Source of the DNA: DATBAT01 sp963824805
GTDB lineage: Bacteria; Acidobacteriota; Terriglobia; Terriglobales; Acidobacteriaceae
Assembly: GCA_963824805.1 (NCBI GenBank)
Contig: CAWGQZ010000071.1
Span: forward strand, 1-13,885
Length of the DNA stretch: 13,885 nt
Reading direction: 5' to 3'
The position numbers and the translations under genes were made by a program. Positions 6,225-13,154 of this stretch are shown one piece after another. The notes below the pieces were generated by a model. That model saw only the letters and a list, made by a program, of their open reading frames with translations. It made no database searches and had not been told where the DNA came from. Within the stretch, counting starts at the first letter, position 1, and every line of letters begins with the position of its first letter.

Positions 6225-6956
6225 ATGACACCAGAAAAACTGATTACGGAGTTCACTACCCGCGCGAAGGCTGCCACTGGAGAAAACCTGCACAGCCTGA
6301 TTCTTTACGGCTCTGCTGCCGATGGCGAATTTCATTCAGAATTCTCCGATGTGAATCTGCTCTGCGTTCTGCGCGATACATCGTTTCGCTCGCTGCAAAC
6401 CCTGGCGCCAACTGTGAAGTGGTGGCTTGGCGAGAAGCAACCCGTTCCCCAGGTAACAACCAGCGAAGAAATGAGGCGCTCCGCCGACGTTTTCGCCATC
6501 GAGTTACTCGATATGAGGCAGCGGCACCGGGTGCTTGCCGGCGACGATGTCCTAAGCGGATTGCATGTCGACTTGCATCACCACCGGGTTCAGGTTGAGT
6601 ACGAGCTTCGCGAGAAGCTCATGCTGCTGCGCAAAGGCGCAATGGTCGCCGGCGACAATGAGGGCCGGCTTTGGGATCTGCTTCTTAGCTCACTATCGGC
6701 TTTTACCACCCTGTTCCGACACGCCTCCATTGCGCTTAGCGGAGGTGCTCCCGCCTCCAGGCGTGATGCAGCGGCAGAACTAGCGCAACGCATCCATTTC
6801 GATTCTTCCCCATTCCTGCAGTTGCTGGCGATTCGCGAGAAGCGGGCCGAGCGCAAACAATTCGACGCAACTGAAGTTTTCAGCCGATATCTGGCCGCGG
6901 TCGAGCAAGTCGCCGCCGCAGTGGATACAATGTTTGATCCGGGAGATCACCAATGA
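6225..6956 (+). CDS. Nucleotidyltransferase-fold protein with altered catalytic motif
   Basis: This 243-residue protein has an N-terminal Pol-beta-type nucleotidyltransferase domain. The signature is SLILYGSAADGEFHSEFSDV, with G29-S30 and D42. The second metal-binding aspartate of the usual DxD is N44 here (SDVNL). A candidate third acidic residue is E93 (FAIELLD). The rest (about 125-235) is predicted helical, as in aminoglycoside nucleotidyltransferase-like and other two-domain members. Whether the Asn still permits catalysis is unclear. A GGGGAG ribosome-binding site precedes the ATG. The gene starts 12 bp after the TPM gene, and its stop overlaps the lemA start (ATGA), so translation is probably coupled. 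I assign no substrate; with this motif it could be a binding or regulatory protein for the TPM/LemA pair. Confidence 0.75.
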   Translation: MTPEKLITEFTTRAKAATGENLHSLILYGSAADGEFHSEFSDVNLLCVLRDTSFRSLQTLAPTVKWWLGEKQPVPQVTTSEEMRRSADVFAIELLDMRQRHRVLAGDDVLSGLHVDLHHHRVQVEYELREKLMLLRKGAMVAGDNEGRLWDLLLSSLSAFTTLFRHASIALSGGAPASRRDAAAELAQRIHFDSSPFLQLLAIREKRAERKQFDATEVFSRYLAAVEQVAAAVDTMFDPGDHQ

Positions 6957-7558
6957 GTAAAGCTCTGATCGTCATCGTAGTTCTTGTACTGATTGCATTC
7001 CTCGCGTTCGGGCAATACGTAAGTGTCAAGAACACGCTGGTCACCAAGAACGAAACCGTGAAGTCCGCCTGGTCCCAGGTGGACGTGGTGCTGCAACGTC
7101 GCGCCGACCTCATCCCCAACCTGGTGGAAACAGTAAAGGGATTCGCGCAGCAGGAGCAGACCGTTTTCGGTGATATCGCCAAGGCGCGCTCGGCGCTGCT
7201 TTCCGCGGGAACTCCGGCCGGCAAGATCGCCGCTAATCAACAGCTCGACAGCGCCATCGGCCGCCTGCTGGTTGTTGTCGAGAATTACCCTCAGCTCAGA
7301 TCAAACGAAAATTTTCTGCGTTTACAGGATGAATTGGCAGGAACGGAAAACCGCATCGCGGTCGAGCGCAAACGCTACAACGACTCCCTCCAGGACTACA
7401 ACACTTATATCCAGAAATTCCCCAACAGCATGTTCGCCGGATGGGCCGGTTTCAAGGTTAACGATGCCTACTTTGCTGCGTCGGAAGGCGCACGCCAGGT
7501 TCCCAAGGTGAACTTCGGCACGCCGCCGCCGCAACCAGCACCTGCTCCGGCGCGATAG
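6953..7558 (+). CDS. lemA: LemA family membrane protein
   Basis: This 201-residue protein has an N-terminal membrane segment (about residues 4-22) followed by the LemA signature: KNETVKSAWSQVDVVLQRR, then ADLIPNLVETVKGFA. Long helices with LRSNENFLRLQDELAGTENRI and AVERKRYNDSLQDYN follow, then the family's FPNSMFAGWAGF segment and a Pro/Ala-rich tail. Length is normal. LemA proteins are thought to expose the helical domain outside the membrane; their molecular function is unknown. The ATG overlaps the stop of the upstream gene by 4 bases. It ends the plus-strand unit with the TPM and nucleotidyltransferase-like genes and is convergent with the DUF1624 gene after 52 bp, in which I see no clear terminator. 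Confidence 0.93.
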   Translation: MSKALIVIVVLVLIAFLAFGQYVSVKNTLVTKNETVKSAWSQVDVVLQRRADLIPNLVETVKGFAQQEQTVFGDIAKARSALLSAGTPAGKIAANQQLDSAIGRLLVVVENYPQLRSNENFLRLQDELAGTENRIAVERKRYNDSLQDYNTYIQKFPNSMFAGWAGFKVNDAYFAASEGARQVPKVNFGTPPPQPAPAPAR

Positions 7559-7610
7559 CGGAGAGGGGTATGTCGCCCGTACCCAGGTGCCTCTTCCGCG
7601 CGGCAACCGG

Positions 7611-8730
7611 CTATGCTCTCGCCGGCCTTCTCAGCCAGGCCCAGACTCCAGCTCCGCGCCCTTTGTATCGGGTACGGGCGATCGAGAGCATCAGCATCGC
7701 CAGTGAAATGGCAACCAGACCGAAAGTTGCGGTCTGAATGTCCTGCACGCGCTTAGGCAGAATCGAAACTTTCCCGTATACCAGCTCGATGTGAACCCAA
7801 TAAACCAGCAATGAAGTTTGGCCCAGCTGCGCCATCGGACTGAATCCCCACGCTCCCAATCCCCACCGGCACCAGGCGTAAACCGTCATGAGAATGACTA
7901 ACAACACGCCCAACCGGATGAAAAAGAAATTCGGGCTGGTGTGCCAGAAATCGTAGACTGGATAAATCTGCGCCACGCTCAAATCGATCCAGTAAGCAAC
8001 ACCCCCCGATGGCAAGACCGGCCAAACCGGCGCCTGCAACCACTGCGGCTTCTCTTCCCTTCGCCCAGGCGCTGAACAGAACGAAACCTAACGCCAGTCC
8101 GGCGAACGCAAATCCTGCCCAGGGGAAAATTGGAAACAGTCCCCGCTGTGGGACACCCTGATTGTGTACGCCATCCAGGTAGGACTCGATTGGCCAAGGC
8201 AGCCAATGCGGACGCCAGACCGTCCACAGCAATGGGGTGAGCGTCGCGATCGCGACGGTAACGGCAACGCCCATGCAAGCCAGAGCGCGCAAACCGCCAC
8301 CCGCAACAGCGACCGCCCAGCAAGCCAGGCCCATCAGCATCATTGCCGTGCCAATGGAGTTGAGAATGTCCACCCGGAGAAGATCGCTCCAGGGTGCCCA
8401 TCCTAGCGCGACCAGGAATTCCTGCAGACGGAACAACATGCCCAGGCCGAAGATTTCGGCTCCGCGTCGGATGGTCGACTGTCCAACGTCACTAACGCTG
8501 ACACCGCGGCGCGCGAGCTTCAATGTCACCATGGCAAAAGAAATTCCCGCGAGAAACAAGAACAGTGGAGCAGGCAGCCCCCCGAGCAATCGCGAATATG
8601 CAAAGAATGCCCCCTTTCGCGCTTCGGGCGACAGCCACGCGTCATAGCAGTGCGTCTGAAACATCAGGACGCATGCCAGCCCCCGCATCCAGTCGATGTA
8701 TGCAAGCCGTGATTGATTGTTGGCAGTCAC
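7611..8730 (-). pseudogene. DUF1624-type multi-pass membrane protein (HGSNAT-like acyltransferase), frameshifted
   Basis: Two overlapping reading frames make up one protein of about 372 residues. The first (8730 down to about 8004) starts MTANNQSRLAYIDWMRGLAC with FQTHCYD, LPAPLFLFLAGISFAMV, an RRGAEIFGLGMLFRLQEF helix and VDILNSIGTAMMLMGL. That is the layout of DUF1624/heparan-alpha-glucosaminide N-acetyltransferase-like membrane proteins. After LAGLAIG the sequence runs into nonsense-like residues. The membrane protein resumes in another frame as VAYWIDLSVAQIYPVYDFW, SPNFFFIRLGVLLVILMTVYAW and TSLLVYWVHIELVYG, ending at 7611. The break is at a run of six C (8002-8007); five would restore one frame. 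It could be decay, a variable tract or a sequencing error. The start is a GTG without a clear ribosome-binding site. Confidence 0.8.
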
Positions 8731-8870
8731 GAAGAAAAGGTCGAGTAGTGGGCATAATTTTACGGCACAAAGTGGACCTCCGGTTAGCGCCGGCCGTGGT
8801 ACCGGGCTTCGACGTGTGAACCCTCGCGCTCGCGGATAAAATCATAGTTTCCTTCTTTGGAGGTAACCGG

Positions 8871-9332
8871 ATGGGTCTCAATCTTTGCTGGCTGTTGATC
8901 TTGCTGCCATCTCTGGGCTTGCCGAACTTCGCACCGACTTCGAAGCCGGTCTCCACGCATGAAGATGGAGTGATTCGCGAAGTCCTGGAGCTCGAACAAC
9001 GCACCAAGGACGCAATGGTCAAGAACGATGCTACTTTCACGGAGCATTCGCTGGCTGAAGACTATATTGCCATTGGCCCATTGGGAGACGTCATCACCAA
9101 GGGGGATGTTGTGGCCGCACGGCGCACCTCAAAGTTGCACTACGAATCGGTTGAATTCAGTGAGGTGGCCGTGCGGGTATACGGCGACACCGCAATCGTA
9201 ACTGCGCGCGCCGAAGTGAAAGGCACTGATTTGGGGCAGGATTTTGGTGGACCCTATCGCTTTACCAGAGTGTGGGTGAAACACGGTGGAGAGTGGCGCA
9301 CTGTAAGCTACCAGGCGACCGCAACCCAATAG
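8871..9332 (+). CDS. Secreted NTF2-like (SnoaL/DUF4440-type) protein
   Basis: This 153-residue protein has a hydrophobic N-terminal signal (about residues 3-19) and then a single NTF2-like domain. It has a helix with VLELEQRTKDAMVKNDATFTEHSLAEDYIAIGP, then TKGDVVA, then curved-sheet strands YESVEFSEVAVRVYGDTAIVTARAEVKG and FTRVWVKHGGEWRTVSYQAT. This order is typical of DUF4440/SnoaL-like proteins, which include enzymes, binding proteins and many uncharacterised secreted members. No catalytic residue can be assigned. A strong GGAGGT site lies 6 bases before the ATG. It diverges from the DUF1624 gene across 140 bp, and its stop is 6 bases from the stop of the small convergent gene at 9339. Confidence 0.82.
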   Translation: MGLNLCWLLILLPSLGLPNFAPTSKPVSTHEDGVIREVLELEQRTKDAMVKNDATFTEHSLAEDYIAIGPLGDVITKGDVVAARRTSKLHYESVEFSEVAVRVYGDTAIVTARAEVKGTDLGQDFGGPYRFTRVWVKHGGEWRTVSYQATATQ

Positions 9333-9338
9333 CAGATG

Positions 9339-9494
9339 CTATGTCACTTCGATCGGATGGCGCGCATCGCGCTTCGAATCTTCCTGGGACGGTTCTTCGA
9401 GCAGGCGCGCACTAATGCGCAATGCGTCGACTTCACGGCGCACTTTTACCAGTTCCTGTTCTTTGGCTCGCAACACTTCCATCGGATTTTTCAT
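9339..9494 (-). CDS. 51-residue coiled-coil protein of unknown function
   Basis: A short frame encodes MKNPMEVLRAKEQELVKVRR, continuing EVDALRISARLLEE and ending HPIEVT. Leucine, valine and isoleucine fall at heptad-like spacing through residues 5-32, giving a predicted amphipathic helix or coiled coil with a charged tail. An AGAGGT ribosome-binding site lies 6 bases before the ATG at 9494, which is good support for such a small gene. A 74-residue frame on the opposite strand (9336-9560) has no such support. I recall similar very small proteins, often in several copies, from acidobacterial genomes, but this is recollection, not a search result. It follows rlmH after 132 bp and may have its own promoter there. 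Confidence 0.7.
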   Translation of the reverse strand: MKNPMEVLRAKEQELVKVRREVDALRISARLLEEPSQEDSKRDARHPIEVT

Positions 9495-9561
9495 GGCAAT
9501 ACCTCTAGAAAATATTTGGGTCAGGATTTAGGAGTGCAGGGAATTAGATGGCCCTATTGAG

Positions 9562-9590
9562 ACTCTAGATGGATGGAAACCAGAAATCAA
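9562..9590 (-). promoter_or_regulatory. Possible promoter for the small coiled-coil gene
   Basis: Read on the minus strand, TTGATT (9590-9585) and TAGAGT (9567-9562) are separated by 17 bases, each matching the consensus at 4 of 6 positions. It lies in the 132-bp gap after rlmH, about 68 bases before the small gene's ATG. The same TAGAGT hexamer is the candidate -10 of the gene at 2941. Confidence 0.3.
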
Positions 9591-9626
9591 CGGTAACGAA
9601 AGTACAGGTATCTTCTTCTTATTCAG

Positions 9627-10070
9627 CTAGTGTCCGATGTGGTACGGGTGCCGATTCAATATTGTGAAGGCACGGTAAACCTGCTCCAACAACACCACGC
9701 GCGCGAGTTCGTGCGGCATGGTCATTTTTCCGAGCGATAAAATGTTGGAGGCCGCTCTGCGCACCTCGGGGCTGAATCCGTTCGCCGGCCCAATTGCAAA
9801 GAGTAATGAAAGCGGATTATTTTCCCGATGATTGCGGACGAACTCCGCGAACTCCTCAGAGGAAAATTGCTTGCCCGAACTCTCGAGCAAAACCAGGCGA
9901 TACTTGCTTCGGGAACCCTCTCCCATCGCCAGCCGCAGCAGGGCGGCTTCATCCCGCAGGACCACCCCCTCTGCGTCGGCAAAACGAGAGAGCCGCTTCA
10001 GATATTCCACGCTCAGCGCCTCAATGGCAGCTTCTTTGGTCTTGCCGATCCATGCAATTTTGAGCTTCAA
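9627..10070 (-). CDS. rlmH: 23S rRNA (pseudouridine1915-N3)-methyltransferase RlmH
   Basis: This 147-residue SPOUT methyltransferase matches RlmH along its length. It begins MKLKIAWIGKTKEAAIEAL and has YLKRLSRFA and LLESSGKQFSSEEFA. The C-terminal knot is NILSLGKMTMPHELARVVLL, then EQVYRAFTILNRHPYH. RlmH uses S-adenosylmethionine to methylate pseudouridine 1915 of 23S rRNA in the assembled 70S ribosome. The SAM loop usually read as GGPxG is IGPANG here, a mild variation. The start is TTG at 10070, chosen because the first residues align with the normal family start and no in-frame ATG lies just upstream. It lies 21 bp after rsfS, a common pairing. Confidence 0.95.
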   Translation of the reverse strand: MKLKIAWIGKTKEAAIEALSVEYLKRLSRFADAEGVVLRDEAALLRLAMGEGSRSKYRLVLLESSGKQFSSEEFAEFVRNHRENNPLSLLFAIGPANGFSPEVRRAASNILSLGKMTMPHELARVVLLEQVYRAFTILNRHPYHIGH

Positions 10071-10091
10071 GGATGAACCGCGAGTGTCGAA

Positions 10092-10511
10092 CTACGCAGG
10101 CTTCTTCTTCAAACGTGGAACTGCCGCCTTCTTAGCGCGAGCCCGCGGCTTGAGTTCAAAAGGCTCCAGCCGCCTGGCCGACTTCCACAACCGCTCCAAC
10201 TCGTAATATTCCCGCGCTTTCTGCGAGAAAACGTGCACCACGAAGTCGACGTAGTCGAGCAGCACCCACTCCGCCTGCCGGTAGCCTTCGATATGTGCGG
10301 CGCGCATGCCGCTGCGCTCCAGACGGGTCTCGACTTCATCCGAGATGGCCTGTATTTGCCGGGGATTGCTTCCGCTGCACACCACAAAATAGTCGGTGAA
10401 TGCTCCTGAATCCTTTTCGAGCTCCAGGATGGTGATTTCTTCTGCCTTCTTTTCCTGGCAGGCACTGATGGCTTCCGAAACTTGGCGCTTAAGGTCGGTT
10501 GTCTTCTTCAT
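10092..10511 (-). CDS. rsfS: Ribosomal silencing factor RsfS
   Basis: This 139-residue protein of the Iojap/YbeB/RsfS family has the expected core: ITILELEKDSGAFTDYFVVC with SGSNPRQIQAI, then EGYRQAEWVLLDYVDFVVHVF, and FSQKAREYYELERLW. RsfS binds ribosomal protein uL14 and blocks joining of the subunits, lowering translation under starvation. After the core (about residue 112) comes a basic 28-residue tail rich in Lys, Arg and Ala, longer than in many homologues, which could contact rRNA. It lies between nadD (63 bp upstream) and rlmH (21 bp downstream), the usual neighbours. Confidence 0.95.
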   Translation of the reverse strand: MKKTTDLKRQVSEAISACQEKKAEEITILELEKDSGAFTDYFVVCSGSNPRQIQAISDEVETRLERSGMRAAHIEGYRQAEWVLLDYVDFVVHVFSQKAREYYELERLWKSARRLEPFELKPRARAKKAAVPRLKKKPA

Positions 10512-10574
10512 GCGAAATTCAATGGTCCCTCGGGCCTGAGTACATTCTAGCTGGTATCGTCGTTGATCGTTTTT

Positions 10575-11255
10575 TTAGCTTTTCTTGTACAGCTCCATCT
10601 TCTTGATGTATTCGGCCACCAAAGGATCGACTAGTTTTCCCAGCGGACGTTTGGCGGCAACTGCCTGGCGAATCGCCGTCGCAGAGACGGACTGATTCAC
10701 GTCATCCAGCAAATGCAGGGTCACTCCCTTCAAGGCCATACTGCCTTGGGCTTTCTGCTTGGCGAAGGGCTTGGTCACCGCGGCTGATGGACGCAACGTC
10801 TCGGGCAAGGCGTTCGCGACATCCGCCAGGGAATGTCCCGGACGGCTGGCCACAATAAATTCGCATTCTTTGAAAAGAGCTTCTGCCTGGTGCCACTTCG
10901 CAATTGGCAAAAACGCATCGATGCCGATGAGGAAGAAGATTTTGTCGTCCTTCTTCAGTTGCTGTTTAAGACGGCGGATGGTGTCGATGGTGTAGTTAGG
11001 GCGCGGCTTGCCCGCTACTTCCTCCGGAGCTTCCAACAGTGAGGGCAGAAACGCCTTCTCATTTGCAGTCGCCAGCGTCACCATGGTGTAGCGGTGAACA
11101 AAGTTCGCGGCAGGAAGATCCTTGCGATGAGGAGGAACATTCGCTGGAACGAAAAGCACGCGACTCAATTCACAGCGTTCCAGGGCGGCGCGGGCCAATG
11201 CGATGTGTCCGCGATGAATCGGGTCGAAGGTCCCGCCGAATACTCCGATATTCAT
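10575..11255 (-). CDS. nadD: Nicotinate-nucleotide adenylyltransferase NadD
   Basis: This 226-residue enzyme adenylylates nicotinate mononucleotide to deamido-NAD in NAD synthesis, in the cytosol. The nucleotidyltransferase signature is complete: GVFGGTFDPIHRGH with H14 and H17 of HxGH, the family's IGIDAFLPIAKWHQAEAL segment, and the C-terminal SATAIRQAV (residues 191-199), equivalent to ISxTxIR. Length is normal. The ATG at 11255 has a GGGGAG site about 12 bases upstream. It follows a small secreted-protein gene after 27 bp and precedes rsfS; the nadD-rsfS-rlmH order is common in bacteria. Confidence 0.95.
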   Translation of the reverse strand: MNIGVFGGTFDPIHRGHIALARAALERCELSRVLFVPANVPPHRKDLPAANFVHRYTMVTLATANEKAFLPSLLEAPEEVAGKPRPNYTIDTIRRLKQQLKKDDKIFFLIGIDAFLPIAKWHQAEALFKECEFIVASRPGHSLADVANALPETLRPSAAVTKPFAKQKAQGSMALKGVTLHLLDDVNQSVSATAIRQAVAAKRPLGKLVDPLVAEYIKKMELYKKS

Positions 11256-11282
11256 CTGGCTGGTTTGCTCCCCAACAGTTCA

Positions 11283-11693
11283 CTAAGGCAACTGGTCGAT
11301 CACCCATTCGTTTTTGCCTTCTCTAACTACTATCAGCCGTGAAAGCCGTGGCGCGGCATTCTTCCCTTTAGCACCTTCAAACAATGCGACTGGAAAATCG
11401 TATCTTCCCGGATGCAGTTTCTTACCATGCAAGACTTCAAACCCACGCGTCCCGGACTTCTCCGTTCCGAAAAGTTCATCCAACTGTGCCTCAGAGACAC
11501 TCTGCTTCGCGACATCGGTGAGCATTACCACACCCGCTTCATAATCCCGGCTCTCCCAAGCCTGCAGGAAGTGGTCAGCCGCGCTCAAGGCAAGAACGTA
11601 TTCCGGATCAGGGGGTACTACTTTGGTTTTTCCTGTAAATGAAAAAGCAAAGCTACTCAGAAGAATAATGACTGAACAAAAATAAAGTCTCAC
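11283..11693 (-). CDS. Secreted protein of unknown function
   Basis: This 136-residue protein has a clear signal peptide (residues 1 to about 18: MRLYFCSVIILLSSFAFS). The mature part has a helix (ALSAADHFLQAWESRDYEAG), then VVMLTDVAKQSVSEAQLDELF and a strand-rich end (RLSRLIVVREGKNEWVIDQLP). This pattern, an AADHFLQAW-type helix and a final WVIDQL strand, recalls small NTF2-like or DUF4878-type exported proteins, but the match is weak and I assign no function. The start is GTG with only a weak site upstream; no in-frame ATG is near. It lies in tandem between the VIT gene (35 bp before) and nadD (27 bp after), so it is probably co-transcribed. Confidence 0.75.
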   Translation of the reverse strand: MRLYFCSVIILLSSFAFSFTGKTKVVPPDPEYVLALSAADHFLQAWESRDYEAGVVMLTDVAKQSVSEAQLDELFGTEKSGTRGFEVLHGKKLHPGRYDFPVALFEGAKGKNAAPRLSRLIVVREGKNEWVIDQLP

Positions 11694-11728
11694 ATTCCCA
11701 TTATGCCGGAAGCCATGGAATAAAAAGA

Positions 11729-12424
11729 TTAGGCAATTAGTTTCGCCAGCGCAAACGCCGCCGCCGCTGCGATTCCACCGATCGCCATGGTTTGCAAGGC
11801 GCCACGCAGTTGGCCGGTACCGGTGAACCGGCCCTTTAGAAAGCCGAATACACCCAAGGCCGCGAGCGTGACCCCCGCGGAAACAAATAGCCCGCGTTGC
11901 GCATTGCTCATGATGACGTAGGGAGAGAGCGGAATCAGTCCCCCGAACACATAGGCCCCGGCGATAGTCGCAGCGCTGGTAAAGGCACGTCCAGGATCAG
12001 GCTCTTCAAGGCCGAGCTCAAATCGCATCATGAAATCAACCCACGACTTGGGATGTTTGCTCAGCTCCTCCACCACTGGAAAAGCCTGCGCTTCGGTCAA
12101 CCCGTAACGCTGAAATACCCGGCTCACTTCCGCCTTCTCTTCTTCCGGTATCTCTTCAATCTCACGATACTCGCGCGCCTGCTCCTGTTCGTAGTGTTCG
12201 GCGTCACCACGGGCCGCGAGGTATCCACCCAGACCCATGGCGATTGACCCGGCAGCAATTTCCGCCAGTCCGCCCACGACGATCAGACGCGCGCTCTGGA
12301 CCGCGCCGGAGAGGCCGGCCGCCAGCGCAAACGGTACCGTCAACCCATCCGACATGCCAATGACCATGTCGCGCACAAAATTTGTCGCGGTAAAATGAGT
12401 TTCGACATGCGAGATTCGCTTCAT
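11729..12424 (-). CDS. VIT1/CCC1 family metal transporter
   Basis: This 231-residue membrane protein matches the VIT (vacuolar iron transporter/CCC1) family. The first helix is FVRDMVIGMSDGLTVPFALA with AGLSGA, and the second contains AEIAAGSIAMGLGGYLAARG. An acidic cytosolic helical region follows (about residues 73-125; EEIPEEEKAEV), then three further hydrophobic segments (about 148-170, 178-196 and 205-230). Family members move Fe2+ or Mn2+ out of the cytosol, and the acidic region corresponds to the metal-binding domain of plant VIT1. D26 and M63 sit where family metal-path residues are expected. Its ATG directly follows the stop of the NUDIX gene (TAG then ATG), so the two are probably translated from one message. 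Confidence 0.9.
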   Translation of the reverse strand: MKRISHVETHFTATNFVRDMVIGMSDGLTVPFALAAGLSGAVQSARLIVVGGLAEIAAGSIAMGLGGYLAARGDAEHYEQEQAREYREIEEIPEEEKAEVSRVFQRYGLTEAQAFPVVEELSKHPKSWVDFMMRFELGLEEPDPGRAFTSAATIAGAYVFGGLIPLSPYVIMSNAQRGLFVSAGVTLAALGVFGFLKGRFTGTGQLRGALQTMAIGGIAAAAAFALAKLIA

Positions 12425-12940
12425 CTACGCCTCGGGATGCTGCCTCAAATAGTCCTGCGCTTTGCGGACCACATCACGCTCCCCGCGATAGGCGAGTTTA
12501 CCGGCAGCTTCTTCCAGGGGAATCCACAACGCCTGCTTCACTTCAACCTTCATATCTTCTGAAATCTCGCCGATGTTTCCTGAGGCATAGCGAAATAAAT
12601 AAAAGGAGACGATCTTAAACACCTTCTGCTGGTCGCCCCACGAGCGTACGTAAACGTATTTAATGTCGGTGAGCTTGGCGATCGGCGTAGCCGTCAGCCC
12701 GGTCTCTTCGGCGACCTCGCGCAGCGCGGCGTGCTCGGGCTTTTCTCCGGGATCGACCAGCCCCTTGGGCAGGGCCCAAATTGTCTTGCTGGACTTGCTG
12801 CGGCGCGACTTCGTTGGCGGCATCGGCTTTTCGGGGTCGGCGGCGGTTTCGGCCTCGCGCTGGGGCTCAATGACGGCGATCATCCACAGGTCATCTTGTT
12901 TCCTGACCACCACGCCGCCCGCCGAAATTTCCCGAACCAT
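12425..12940 (-). CDS. NUDIX hydrolase
   Basis: This 171-residue protein carries a complete Nudix box at residues 60-82: GLVDPGEKPEHAALREVAEE followed by TGL, with the metal-binding glutamates of REVAEE. It should hydrolyse a nucleoside diphosphate linked to another group; the substrate cannot be read. The start, SAGGVVVR, and the WALPKGLVDPGE segment resemble MutT/diadenosine-polyphosphate hydrolase types. An insertion rich in Glu, Pro, Lys and Ser (about residues 27-52) separates the first strands and looks disordered. It is the first gene of the minus-strand series that runs into the VIT transporter and nadD. The ATG has no obvious ribosome-binding site. Confidence 0.9.
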   Translation of the reverse strand: MVREISAGGVVVRKQDDLWMIAVIEPQREAETAADPEKPMPPTKSRRSKSSKTIWALPKGLVDPGEKPEHAALREVAEETGLTATPIAKLTDIKYVYVRSWGDQQKVFKIVSFYLFRYASGNIGEISEDMKVEVKQALWIPLEEAAGKLAYRGERDVVRKAQDYLRQHPEA

Positions 12941-12979
12941 GCGCCCAAGGTATCACGATTAGATCGAATCACCATGTGG

Positions 12980-12999
12980 CGCGGGCACTCTTGCCCGCG
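12980..12999. repeat. Perfect 8-bp-stem hairpin, REP-like element
   Basis: CGCGGGCA, loop CTCT, then TGCCCGCG form an exact stem-loop in the gap between the NUDIX and tryptophanase genes. The surrounding TGTGGCGCGGGCACTC and GCGAAAAG resemble a short palindromic repeat that I recall as dispersed in acidobacterial intergenic DNA, where it gives spurious translated peptides such as RGHSCPR. No T-run follows, so it is not a clear terminator. Only one copy is in the window, so repeat status is unproven. Confidence 0.5.
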
Positions 13000-13154
13000 A
13001 AAAGCTAGTAGCATTTGAGGCTCGGACGGTCGGGATAAAGGGTCCGCCACAATGGATCAACGTGGAAGCGTCCGCCTTCAGAAGGACGAAAAGATATGCT
13101 ATTGGAAGTGCGCTTCAGCGTCGGCTCGAGCAGGCCCTGCCAGGGCTGATCCCC

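Noticed and set aside
5945..6277. Proline-rich minus-strand reading frame of 110 residues
   Set aside because: It is the antisense of the glycine-rich tail of the TPM-domain protein; GGN codons read backwards give proline runs.
6225..7558. Toxin-antitoxin pair of the MNT/HEPN type
   Set aside because: The nucleotidyltransferase has no HEPN partner; the overlapping neighbour is clearly LemA.
7559..7610. Bidirectional terminator between lemA and the DUF1624 gene
   Set aside because: Only an imperfect GAGAGG/CCTCTT repeat is present, with no T-run on either side.
9336..9560. 74-residue plus-strand reading frame
   Set aside because: It has no ribosome-binding site, and it is the antisense of the small coiled-coil gene, which has better start signals and a natural composition.
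12731..13018. Plus-strand frame ending WRGHSCPRKASSI
   Set aside because: It is the shadow of the NUDIX gene running into the GC hairpin; the ending is the spurious translation of the repeat.
13132..13147. GCCCT/AGGGC inverted repeat just downstream of the tryptophanase stop as a terminator
   Set aside because: The stem is only about 5 bp and no T-run follows on the minus strand.
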